From AC-32 sp038237925 (GTDB taxonomy: Bacteria; Actinomycetota; Thermoleophilia; Gaiellales; Gaiellaceae), in NCBI GenBank assembly GCA_038237925.1, contig JBBRYF010000002.1, forward strand, positions 1 through 64,000: 64,000 bases of DNA. Direction: 5' to 3'. The position numbers and the translations under genes were made by a program. The notes beneath the pieces are model-generated. The model saw nothing but the letters and a program-made list of their open reading frames with translations. It made no database searches and was not told the origin of the DNA. The first letter of the stretch is position 1, and the number at the start of each line of letters is the position of its first letter. Positions 19,777 to 27,505 of the stretch are shown in pieces.

Positions 19777-20017
19777 AGGCTGCACCTCCCGTTGAGAACC
19801 TGGGGGTCGGTCACTCTCACTATTCCAGCGAACGGGTCGGACGAAACCACCTTCACGAAGAAGTCATCGGCCGCACCCGCCAGAACTTGAACATGCGCCA
19901 GCGATCAGCGGCCGCGGCGTTGGTTCGCGAGTACTTAGTGCTGCCCTCCAGACGGCGAGCTCGCGTTCCACTTGCATTCACCCGCATGGCTCGCGCCAAC
20001 GGTATGTTCGGGTTCTG

Positions 20018-21097
20018 ATGTCGACAATGCGAGGCCAGATGCTGAACACCACAGCCGGCATCTCGACGTTGAGCGGACGGCCCGGCGGCGCCGCGCGACC
20101 CGAAGCCGCCGATGCGTCGTCTCCCACGCTCGGAGACTGGTTCGATGAGTGGATGGAAAGATGCGAGGCCCGCGGCCTGCGAGCCACGACCATTGCAAGT
20201 TATCGCGCGATGGTGCGGCTGTACGTCGCACGCTCAGGAATCGCCACCAAACAGCTTCCGCTTGTAACCGCGGGCGACCTAAACCGCTTGTATGCGGACC
20301 TTCTTCAGACGGGCGGACGCAATCGCAACGGTCTCTCGGTTCGAAGCGTGCGATACGTGCACGCTCTGATCAACAAGGCACTGACCGATGCTGTGCGGCG
20401 CGGCCAACTCGGGATGAATCCGGCGTCAGGTGCGGATCCGCCTTCACCCCGCGCAGCGCGAGCCCGGCCGACGGCGGTGTAGTCACCTGCTGAATTAGCC
20501 TGCTTCCTTGAGCACGCTAAGTCTGACCCGTTTTACGCAGCCTTCTACGTTGCCGCTTCAACTGGGCTCCGCCGCAGCGAGGTGCTCGGACTACGATGGT
20601 GCGACGTCGACCTGAAGGGCGCCCAGTTGCACATCGTCCAAACGCTTGTCGAAGTCGACCATCACCCGCGAGTGGCGTTGCCGAAGACCGATCGAAGTCG
20701 TCGAACGGTCTCACTTGATGCGAAGACAGTCGAAGTGCTCAGCGAAAGCCGCGCCGTGGAGGAGTTGCACAGCGGTTTCAGCGAGGGGAACCTTGTCTTC
20801 GCGACCAGCGATGGGCAGCCAATCCATCCAGCGGCGTTCAGTTACGCATTTCAACGGCGGCTGAAGGTCGCTGGGCTTCGTCGCATTCGGCTACATGACC
20901 TTCGGCACACGCATGCGACGCACGCACTTCAAGTGGGAGTCCACCCGAAGGTCGTCAGCGAGCGTCTCGGCCACTCTTCGGCCACGATCACCTTGGACGT
21001 GTACAGCCACGTGCTGCCGAGCCTTCAGCGCGAGGCCGCGGAAGCCGTTGCTGCTCTCGTCGCCGCTGATAGTGCCGGCGGACGATTGGTTTCTTAA
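20018..21097 (+). pseudogene. Tyrosine recombinase interrupted by a single in-frame amber codon
   Basis: The frame from 20018 encodes a full-length integrase of about 359 residues except for one TAG at 20480-20482. Before it: SAM-like N-terminal domain (TLGDWFDEWMERCEARGLRA). After it: catalytic Arg in TGLRRSEVLG, HDLRHTHATH box, GHSSATITLDVYSHV with the nucleophile Tyr. Comparison with the intact paralogue at 26414-27505 shows the stop replaces the Trp of VWSPDELA (here V-stop-SPAELA), that is TGG to TAG. No other disabling change is seen. It could be a recent pseudogene or a sequencing error. Confidence 0.88.
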
Positions 21098-21572
21098 ACC
21101 GCCTGCGCATGCAGGCCTGCATCGGCAGTGGTCGCTCGTCGCCACGCACAGCGTGTGGAGCGTTCGCACCAATCTGTTCAGGATCTTCTGATCTCAGCTC
21201 CGTCACTGCTTCGATGGCTCGACTTCGACGCCCTTACTTCCGGGGGTAAATCGTGTTCCCGATTCAGGCAAAGGGCCAAGTCTGGAGGCTCGGGTGGGAA
21301 AGCGTACTCAAGGCGTTCGATCGTCGTCTGATCATTTTTGGCGCCGCTGGGATGGCGAGAAGGCGCCGAGGCCAGATAGGAGCCGACGCGCTGCTCCGGC
21401 TGAGCTGCCACGGCTGCGGGCGCCAGCGAATCGGGAGAAAACGTCTTCGACCGTTTGCTCGCCGTCGATGCTGGCGCGACTAGGTGCGGCCGTGCTGCGC
21501 CGCGAGTTCTAGGGCACGACCGGATCAGCGGATCCGTTTCCTGAGAGGGGCGGTCGGGGATCTAATGCGCCC
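21098..21572. other. Gap without recognisable genes after the broken recombinase
   Basis: 475 bp. A small inverted repeat GCCTGC-GCAT-GCAGGC (21101-21116) sits right after the recombinase stop and could end its transcript. Open frames here are short and show no family I know. I see no att-like or tRNA sequence. Confidence 0.4.
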
Positions 21573-22349
21573 ATGGCTCGCGCGGCGATCGTAACGGCAT
21601 CTGATTCGGGAATCGGAAAGGCAACGGCCGTCGCGCTCGCAGCTGACGGCTATGACATCGGGATCACCTGGCACAGCGACATCGATAACGCGAATCAGAC
21701 CGCCGCCGAGGTGCGCTCGCTGGGAAGGCACGCGGAGGTTCGCCAGCTCGATCTCTCGCAGCGCCTCCCGGACGCCGTGCACGTGATCGACGACCTCAGC
21801 GAGGCGCTCGGCGGCGCCTATGCGCTCGTCAACAACGCAGGCACGTCGAGACAGGCACCGGCGCTCGAGCTCACGTATCGCGACTGGCGGGAGACGCTCG
21901 CCGTCGACCTCGACGGAGCATTCCTCTGCGCCCAGCGCGCGGCCAGGCAGATGGTCGCGGCCGGGAACGGGGGGCGGATCGTCAACGTGACCTCGGTGCA
22001 CGAGTTCGTTCCTTTGCCGGAGTCGGCTGCCTACGTCGCGGCAAAGCACGCGCTCGGCGGGGGGACAAAGCAACTCGCGCTCGAGCTCGGCCGGCACCGA
22101 ATCACCGTCAACTCGGTCGCGCCTGGGGAGATCGCTACTCCGATGACCGGCAACGAGGACGTCGACCCGCGGACGCTCGATCGCCCAGGGGTGCCGCTTG
22201 GCCGGCCCGGCGACGCGCGCGAGGTTGCATCACTGATCGCCTGGCTTTGCAGCAACGACGCCGCTTTCATGACTGGCGCGTCGGTGGTCGTGGACGGTGG
22301 CCTGTTGCTGGTTCCAGCGCTCAGAAATCAAGAGCAGGCGGATGAGTGA
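21573..22349 (+). CDS. SDR-family oxidoreductase, YohF-like
   Basis: 258 residues. A classical short-chain dehydrogenase fold: N-terminal VTASDSGIGKATA replaces the first Gly of the usual TGxxxGIG with Ala, a feature shared with Escherichia coli YohF, as is GITWHSD. NNAG at about 88-91, catalytic Ser in NVTSVHE, Tyr and Lys in YVAAKHAL, then PGEIATPM and GASVVVDGG. Substrate unknown. It sits between remnants of other genes in the disturbed region and has no evident operon partner. Confidence 0.85.
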   Translation: MARAAIVTASDSGIGKATAVALAADGYDIGITWHSDIDNANQTAAEVRSLGRHAEVRQLDLSQRLPDAVHVIDDLSEALGGAYALVNNAGTSRQAPALELTYRDWRETLAVDLDGAFLCAQRAARQMVAAGNGGRIVNVTSVHEFVPLPESAAYVAAKHALGGGTKQLALELGRHRITVNSVAPGEIATPMTGNEDVDPRTLDRPGVPLGRPGDAREVASLIAWLCSNDAAFMTGASVVVDGGLLLVPALRNQEQADE

Positions 22350-22511
22350 TGGGTTGAGCCGGCTTTGCGGCAGACCCGTAACTGGCATTCCGACGGGGTT
22401 CCGAAAGCTCCCCGCTCCGAAAAAGGCACCTCGGCCACTCTTCGAGAGCGCGTCATAGCGCGCGGCGAGGAGGTGGTCGACTTCAAACTGACCTACTACA
22501 CAAGAGCGTGC

Positions 22512-22665
22512 GATATCGCCCGCGAACTCGTCGTCGGCGATGCGACGGTCAAAAACACACGTCGCGCGGGTCTTCGCGGAACTCGATCTCCACGACCGCG
22601 CACAAGCCGTCGTGCTCGCCTACGAAAGCGGTCTCGTTCAACCCGGCGCGGCCGCCTCGGCATAG
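22512..22665 (+). pseudogene. Remnant of a LuxR/NarL-type regulator C-terminus
   Basis: IARELVVGDATVK (from 22515) ends in one frame and THVARVFAELDLHDRAQAVV continues in another; the join lies in an A5 run at 22551-22555, so one extra A explains the shift. Together they spell the end of a LuxR-type helix-turn-helix, finishing YESGLVQPG and a TAG at 22663. Upstream sequence (22430-22511) has only scattered likeness to the HTH start. No receiver domain remains. The rest of 22350-22863 has one possible 50-codon frame (22699-22851) that I cannot support. Confidence 0.7.
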
Positions 22666-22863
22666 AGAGGAGCTTCAAAAGAGGGAGCGGCTGCCACGAT
22701 GACGAATCGGAGTCGTTCTCCCGGCAAGCGGATGGAGCCTTTATGGCGACCCGAGGGTCGCAACCAGGGGCAAACGGCGGCAAATGCTCCAGCGCCGGAA
22801 ACCGTAGAAATCAGCGAAAACGATTTGCCACCGGCTGCGACCGCCTGCTAGCTCAACGATTCG

Positions 22864-23202
22864 GTGCAGTCAAACGCCGACCGGATCGAGTTCCAGACCA
22901 TGGACCCGACCGACTTCGCCTCGCAGACGATCACCTATCAGCCCGGCGCCTACTCCGGCTGGCACCGTCACCCTGGGCTGGTGCTGGTGCTGGTGAAGTC
23001 CGGCGCGGTCACCCGCTACCTCGCACCCGACTGTCACTCGATCACCTACGGCGCCGGTCAATCGTTCATCGAGACCGGAGACGACCCCGTGATGCAGATC
23101 CGCAACGAGGGTTCCGATCTGGCGGTGCTCTACGTCGCCTATGTCGTCCCGAAGGATGCCGCGCTCCGCATCGACGAGCCGGCCCCCGCCTGCGCGTCCT
23201 GA
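22864..23202 (+). CDS. Small cupin-domain protein
   Basis: 112 residues from GTG at 22864. A single cupin barrel: SGWHRHPGLVLVLVKSG holds the two histidines of cupin motif 1, and GAGQSFIETGDD with a later NEGSD turn covers motif 2. Relatives often start with a signal peptide; here an in-frame stop lies just upstream and no leader is present, so the gene may have lost its 5' part. No ribosome site is evident. Function unknown; these proteins usually bind a metal. Confidence 0.65.
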   Translation: MQSNADRIEFQTMDPTDFASQTITYQPGAYSGWHRHPGLVLVLVKSGAVTRYLAPDCHSITYGAGQSFIETGDDPVMQIRNEGSDLAVLYVAYVVPKDAALRIDEPAPACAS

Positions 23203-23301
23203 CGCGGTCGGTGAGCTCAAGGTCGCTGTCCTAGCGGCCTTGAAGCTCTGTCACCGAGATGTGTGAGCGAGCCCGTTGCGGAGGACGGAGCGCCGAGGCT
23301 G

Positions 23302-23375
23302 CTACGGCTCAGTGCGGCGCCGGCCGCGGCCGCCAAGGTCTCGATTCGACTCAATGTGACCACACCACGAAGAGC
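23302..23375 (-). pseudogene. Displaced 3' tail of a family-2 glycosyltransferase gene
   Basis: Read on the minus strand this stretch encodes IESNRDLGGRGRR then RTEP and a TAG at 23304-23302. The 12 residues ESNRDLGGRGRR are identical to the C-terminus of the glycosyltransferase at 23450-24415, but with different codons (for example TCGAATCGAGAC against TCAAACAGAGAT). Just upstream, CTCTTCGTGGTGTGG matches the codons for LFAMW of the same gene, after which a base or two is missing. It lies in the orientation of the truncated copy at 27506-28492 and is probably its lost end. Confidence 0.7.
23348..23375. repeat. Left imperfect direct repeat of the putative integrated element
   Basis: GACTCAATGTGACCACACCA then CGAAGAGC. 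Against 27570-27599 I count 25 matching bases with three mismatches and two single-base gaps. Both copies lie in the 3' coding part of the glycosyltransferase family and have the same orientation, as attL and attR would. Confidence 0.6.
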
Positions 23376-23449
23376 CTTGACATTCACTGCAGCGGCCTGA
23401 GCGAGAGGCTGGGCTGGATCCGCCGGAGCCGGCTGTAGCATCGGATCGG

Positions 23450-24415
23450 ATGCTGGAAGGCAAGCGCGTGGCCGTCGTCGTCCCCGCGCACAACGAGGAG
23501 AAGCTGATCGCGGAGACGATTCGCGGGATCCCCGCGTTCGTCGACCGCATCTACGTCGTGGACGACCGCTCGGACGACGACACGGTCGGCGCCGTCCGCG
23601 CCCTCGCCGATCCGCGCGTCGCGCTGATCGAGCACGAGCGGAACCTCGGCGTGGGTGGCGCGATCGTCACCGGGTATCAGCGCGCCCTCGCCGACCGCAT
23701 CGACGTGACGGCGGTGATGGCGGCCGACGCGCAGATGGACCCCGGCGACCTCGAGATGCTTGCGGGTGCCGTCGCTCGCGGCGACGTCGACTACGCGAAG
23801 GCGAACCGCCTCTTCACCGGCCAGGCGTGGGACGTGATCCCGCGCTACCGCTACCTCGGCAACGCGGTGCTGAGCATGCTGACGAAGATCGCCTCCGGCT
23901 ACTGGCACATCGCCGACTCGCAGTCCGGCTACACGGCGATCTCGCTCTCGTACCTCGAGCTGCTCGACCTCGACCGGATTTACAAGCGCTACGGCTTTCC
24001 GAACGACCTGCTCGTGCACCTGAATGTCTGGAACGCGCGGGTGCGCGACTACCCGTCACGACCGATCTACGGCGTCGGCGAGCGCTCCGGGATCCGGCTG
24101 CGGAAGGTGATCCCGACGATCTCGTGGCTGCTCGTGAAGGGCTTCTTCTGGCGGATGCGCGAGAAGTACGTGATCCGCGATTTCCACCCGCTCGTCTTCT
24201 TCTACGCGCTCGGGATGCTGGCCACGCTGATCGGCTTCTCGCTCGGGATCGCCGAGCTCGTGCTGCGGATCCTGGGCAACGCGATCACGCCGGCCACGAT
24301 CGTGCTGGTCGCGCTGCTGCTGATCTCCGGCTCGCAGTTCACGCTGTTCGCGATGTGGTTCGATATGGAATCAAACAGAGATTTGGGCGGCCGCGGCAGG
24401 CGCAACACCGACTAA
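23450..24415 (+). CDS. Family-2 glycosyltransferase, copy 1 (polyprenyl-phosphate sugar synthase-like)
   Basis: 321 residues. GT2 domain at 1-230: VVVPAHNEEKLI, VVDDRSDDDT, and MAADAQMDPGDLEML with the acidic metal-binding cluster, as in dolichyl-phosphate mannosyltransferase-like enzymes. Two C-terminal membrane helices follow (FHPLVFFYALGMLATLIGF; a second ending LFAMWFDME). It ends ESNRDLGGRGRRNTD. The protein is nearly identical to the copy at 27506-28492 (eight differences up to the shared MES). The last 15 codons use more A/T-rich codons than the rest. It would charge a lipid carrier with a sugar at the membrane. Confidence 0.85.
   Translation: MLEGKRVAVVVPAHNEEKLIAETIRGIPAFVDRIYVVDDRSDDDTVGAVRALADPRVALIEHERNLGVGGAIVTGYQRALADRIDVTAVMAADAQMDPGDLEMLAGAVARGDVDYAKANRLFTGQAWDVIPRYRYLGNAVLSMLTKIASGYWHIADSQSGYTAISLSYLELLDLDRIYKRYGFPNDLLVHLNVWNARVRDYPSRPIYGVGERSGIRLRKVIPTISWLLVKGFFWRMREKYVIRDFHPLVFFYALGMLATLIGFSLGIAELVLRILGNAITPATIVLVALLLISGSQFTLFAMWFDMESNRDLGGRGRRNTD
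23460..24378. repeat. Long inverted repeat, left arm (glycosyltransferase copy 1)
   Basis: About 920 bp matching 27577-28482 in inverted orientation at roughly 97% by eye. Identity begins after the first ten codons and ends at the shared GA(A/G)TCAA. The arms enclose about 3.2 kb with the flippase fragment, the unknown gene and the intact recombinase. Mismatches are mostly at third codon positions. Confidence 0.85.
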
Positions 24416-24496
24416 GTGCCCGTCTTGCAGGTAGCTTTGCGGCTCCCCGGCCGATGCGAACAGGTTCTGGGCTTCACTTGTTTCGCGCGATCTCTG

Positions 24497-24675
24497 GTCG
24501 GCCGCGACCCAGAGCCCGTACGGCTGCGACCCTGCCGATCCAGCATCGTCGGCACGACCGCTATCCCCACCAGTCCGGCGACGAGGACTCCCGAGTAGTT
24601 GATCAGGCCGTCCCGGGTCAGCCGGATCGGTGTCGTGGCGACGGGTTCGCCGGGCTCCGGTCTCGGCTGAGTCAT
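24497..24675 (-). pseudogene. N-terminal fragment of a Wzx-like polysaccharide flippase, frameshifted
   Basis: From an ATG at 24675: TPIRLTRDGLINYSGVLVAG then LVGIAVVPTMLD, the first helix of an oligosaccharide flippase. At about 24535 the frame shifts and GSQPYGLWVAAD follows, which restores the usual PTML-(G)-YGLW pattern. After that no likeness remains, so the gene is cut after about 60 codons. The rest of 24416-25017 shows nothing I can assign; around 24920 is a less GC-rich patch. Confidence 0.7.
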
Positions 24676-25017
24676 GCGCGCGGCGATGAGGGAGCATGCG
24701 CGAAATAGCCGCAGCAGTGTCAGCCACCCGGTCCGTCCTCGACGCAACGTGTGCCAGATCACCTGGGGCAGGCGATCGGTTGCTGTTCGCGAGTCGCGCT
24801 CCTAGCTGACCTACTGGAGTTAAGCTGCGCCCGTCGATCTCCGCTCTTATCGCATGAGCAGCCGGGGAGAGCCACATCGATAGGCGGCCGTGGGAACGGA
24901 CGAAAGTTCACTCAAACGAGTAAAAAGGGTGACCGAAGGGTGACGGTGACGCCACATCCGCGGGGCCAGGTCTCTGGACCCCGGTCTCGCCGTGGGCGGA
25001 AGAGGTCAGGCCGCGCC

Positions 25018-26208
25018 TCAGGGGAGCTGAGTCTCCGCCGTCTCTCGTGCAGCGATGATCGCCGCGTCGATCGAGTCTCTCACCGCGAAGTACGTCTCGG
25101 GGAAATGCCCTACTACCAATGCGCCCTTGTAGCTTAGCTGAGCGGCGAGGTGAATGATCATCGCGCGCCATGAGTCGTGGTGTTGCTCCACGAACTCATT
25201 CTTGGAAGGGCTACACGTGCACTTCGGCAGGGCCTCCATCTCTTCGAGTGCTTCGAACGCTTGCAGCCGCTCCCTTGCCGACACCTTCTCGTCCGGGGAG
25301 AGAAGCAGCGCCCAGAATGGTTTGACGGTGGGGTCTTCCTGTTCCGTCTGGTCTCGGCTGCGTCCTCGCCTGCTCGCTTCCGGCCCCGCGCATTCGACGG
25401 CGCGTGCCAGAACGGCATGGACAGCGTCCTGAGTCCGTCGGTAGTGGGGCCAGGGCTCGAATTGCTCCCCGCCGGCCACGCTCCTCACCAGCGCTGCAAC
25501 CAAAGAGTCGTACTCATGCGTCTCCACGCCCGCCTCCCGGATGTCTTTGATCCAATCACGGAACTCGAACTCGTCCCTGGCGATGAGCGTCGCGGAGCAG
25601 ACGCAGTAACGGGAACGCTCGAGCTTGCGGCGCGTCAACAGCCGCCGGGCACGGAGCCGATCTCGATTCGGCACGTCCGCGCTGGTCACGAGCGCGGCGA
25701 GGTAGCGCTCGGGTTGAAGGCGAGCCAGTCCGACTTCCGAAATAGACCCGCATAGGTGAGCGGCAGCGATCGTGGCGAGCAAAGGCTCCGCCACATCGCC
25801 GTCTGTCTCCGCAGCCAGCGGCGTTTCTGCGACAGGCGGGGGCGCCTGCTCGACGTCGTCCTCGTCCGCAGTCACACGGTAGTAGTGCTCGAGTGTCTGT
25901 CGGAGCTTCTCGTTCGCGCGCAGCCGAAGATTGAGCAGGTTCTTCGGCTCGCCTCCGCGGCGAACGATTCCGTGCTCCTCAAGCGCTTGATCCATCGCGG
26001 TCACGAGAACTGTGAGTGCCGCGATCTCGTGCCTGAGCACCTCCGCGATCACTTCATGCGGTGGCCGCTCCTCGATAACGCGCTGAGCTGCCTCGATGCG
26101 CGGCGTCAAGATCGCCGGCGAGAAGACGCCAGACTTGACCGCGTTGCGGTTGCCGGGATGGGCTGCAACGAGCGTCTTACTGTGGCCGTGCTTGTTCAAG
26201 ACGCGCAC
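25018..26208 (-). CDS. Unknown protein next to recombinase, with terminase-small-subunit-like N-terminal motif
   Basis: 396 residues from a GTG at 26208. The N-terminus contains AAHPGNRNAVKSGVFSP, close to the PGN-NA-KHG-YS motif found at the start of many phage terminase small subunits and related mobile-element proteins. Next comes a helical region (IEERPPHEVIAEVLRHEIAA) and an acidic stretch near 120-140. The C-terminal half has two short cysteine groups (RYCVCSA and KCTCSPSKN). No enzyme motif is recognised. Its place beside the recombinase suggests element-encoded DNA-binding or regulatory work; this is inference. Confidence 0.6.
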   Translation of the reverse strand: MRVLNKHGHSKTLVAAHPGNRNAVKSGVFSPAILTPRIEAAQRVIEERPPHEVIAEVLRHEIAALTVLVTAMDQALEEHGIVRRGGEPKNLLNLRLRANEKLRQTLEHYYRVTADEDDVEQAPPPVAETPLAAETDGDVAEPLLATIAAAHLCGSISEVGLARLQPERYLAALVTSADVPNRDRLRARRLLTRRKLERSRYCVCSATLIARDEFEFRDWIKDIREAGVETHEYDSLVAALVRSVAGGEQFEPWPHYRRTQDAVHAVLARAVECAGPEASRRGRSRDQTEQEDPTVKPFWALLLSPDEKVSARERLQAFEALEEMEALPKCTCSPSKNEFVEQHHDSWRAMIIHLAAQLSYKGALVVGHFPETYFAVRDSIDAAIIAARETAETQLP

Positions 26209-26264
26209 GGCATAGCAGACGCGTCGGCTAGCACCTCCACAAAGCTTTCCTAGTCGATGGCGAC

Positions 26265-26385
26265 CGGTTCGACGATGCGGCCTGAGCGCTGGAGCCGTTC
26301 GCCAGCCACGAGGGCTGCGACTGCCCTTGAGCGCGTTGCCGTTGCCGGGTGTGTAGCGACGCGTCGTGGACGGCCACTGCTGTCA
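26265..26385 (-). pseudogene. Possible truncated second copy of the start of the unknown gene
   Basis: On the minus strand ACCCGGCAACGGCAACGCGC and the next TCAAGG match the codons for PGNRNAVK of the gene at 25018-26208 (CCCGGCAAC-GCAACGCG-TCAAG shared). In frame it reads YTPGNGNALKG and then loses likeness. It lies between that gene and the recombinase stop at 26414. Short, so chance similarity is possible. Confidence 0.35.
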
Positions 26386-26413
26386 CCGGCCCTATCAGCT
26401 CTGCGGATGGACG

Positions 26414-27505
26414 TTATGGAGAGGTCGATTGAGGTTGCTCGCCGTTAACTAAGGCCGCGACGGCCTCAGCAGCTTCCCGCTGGAGACTGGGCAGCACGTG
26501 ACTGTAGATGTCCAGAGTCACCATCACTGAGGAATGGCCGAGCCTTTCGCTTACGACCTTTGGATGGACGCCGATCTGCAGGGCGTGTGTTGCGTGGGTG
26601 TGTCTCAGGTCATGAAGCCGAATCCGCCTGAGACCGGCGAGCTTCACTCGCCGTCCGAAGGAATAGGTGAATGTACCGGGGCGGATGGGGCCCCCATCTT
26701 CGGCGGGGAAGACGAGGTCGACCGTCCTGAAGGTCGGATTCGCCGCCTCCGCCGCGGCGCGCCGGAGGGCAAGTATTTGGGTCGTCCTCTCATCCAAGGC
26801 GACCAGGCGTCGGCTTCGCTCCGTCTTCAGCGGCGTGATCCGCCGTTCATGACCGACCTGGACGACGCCCTGAATGACCTGCAGCTGGCCGGCCTGCGGG
26901 TCAACGTCACACCAGCGCAGTCCCAGCAGCTCGCTGCGGCGCAGCCCGGTCGCAGCCGCCAGATGGAACGCGTCGTGGTGAGGGTCTGCCTTTGCCGACG
27001 CGAGAAACTGCGCCAACTCGTCCGGAGACCAAACAGCAGCAACTGGCGAGCGTGCGGACCGGGATGAGGGAGGATCCGCAGCTGCTGCCGGGTTGGCGGC
27101 TAGGACTCCTAGGCGCACAGCGTCCGAGAATGCCTTGTTGAGGAGCGCGTGCACGTACCTCACTGTTCGCGGCGACAGTCCGCCCACATGATGTAGGCGC
27201 CCACAACTGAGCAGACGCGAGTAGAGACCATTCAAATCCCCGGCGCTCACTTCCGCGAGTCCTTCTTCCCATAAGGCCGACGACTCGACGTGCAGCCGAA
27301 TCATCGTTCTGTAGCTCGATACGGTCGAGGCAGATAGCCCCCGAGCTACGCAGCGCTCAAGCCATTCCTGCAGCCACTCCCCAAGCGTTCGGTCTCTCTC
27401 GACTCTTCGAAGCACCCGCGCACCCGACGCGTGAGTCGACTCGGCTCCCCGCCGACGGCCAATGACTCTCAAGATGCGCGCGGTCGTTGCCTCCACCGGC
27501 GACAA
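26414..27505 (-). CDS. Tyrosine recombinase/phage-type integrase (intact)
   Basis: 363 residues from a TTG at 27505, directly after the stop of the disrupted glycosyltransferase; GTG at 27496 is an alternative and no clear ribosome site helps. N-terminal SAM-like domain (TLGEWLQEWLERCVARGLSA), core domain, then the catalytic set: Arg in ATGLRRSELLG, HDLRHTHATH, GHSSVMVTLDIYSHV with Tyr. It shares long stretches with the broken recombinase at 20018-21097, including VGVHPKVVSERLGHSS. It is probably the enzyme that inserted the surrounding DNA. Confidence 0.9.
   Translation of the reverse strand: MSPVEATTARILRVIGRRRGAESTHASGARVLRRVERDRTLGEWLQEWLERCVARGLSASTVSSYRTMIRLHVESSALWEEGLAEVSAGDLNGLYSRLLSCGRLHHVGGLSPRTVRYVHALLNKAFSDAVRLGVLAANPAAAADPPSSRSARSPVAAVWSPDELAQFLASAKADPHHDAFHLAAATGLRRSELLGLRWCDVDPQAGQLQVIQGVVQVGHERRITPLKTERSRRLVALDERTTQILALRRAAAEAANPTFRTVDLVFPAEDGGPIRPGTFTYSFGRRVKLAGLRRIRLHDLRHTHATHALQIGVHPKVVSERLGHSSVMVTLDIYSHVLPSLQREAAEAVAALVNGEQPQSTSP

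Noticed and set aside
19930..20017. Shared sequence before both recombinase genes (TTCA-CCGCATGG) as an att site
   Set aside because: Only about 13 bp agree, one base of it mismatched, and it is not found at any element boundary; promoter similarity or chance is as likely.
23203..23301. Short reading frames between the cupin gene and the displaced tail
   Set aside because: No family likeness; codon content is like non-coding junction DNA.
20018..27505. Prophage
   Set aside because: Two recombinases and one terminase-like motif are present, but there are no capsid, portal, tail, lysis or replication genes.
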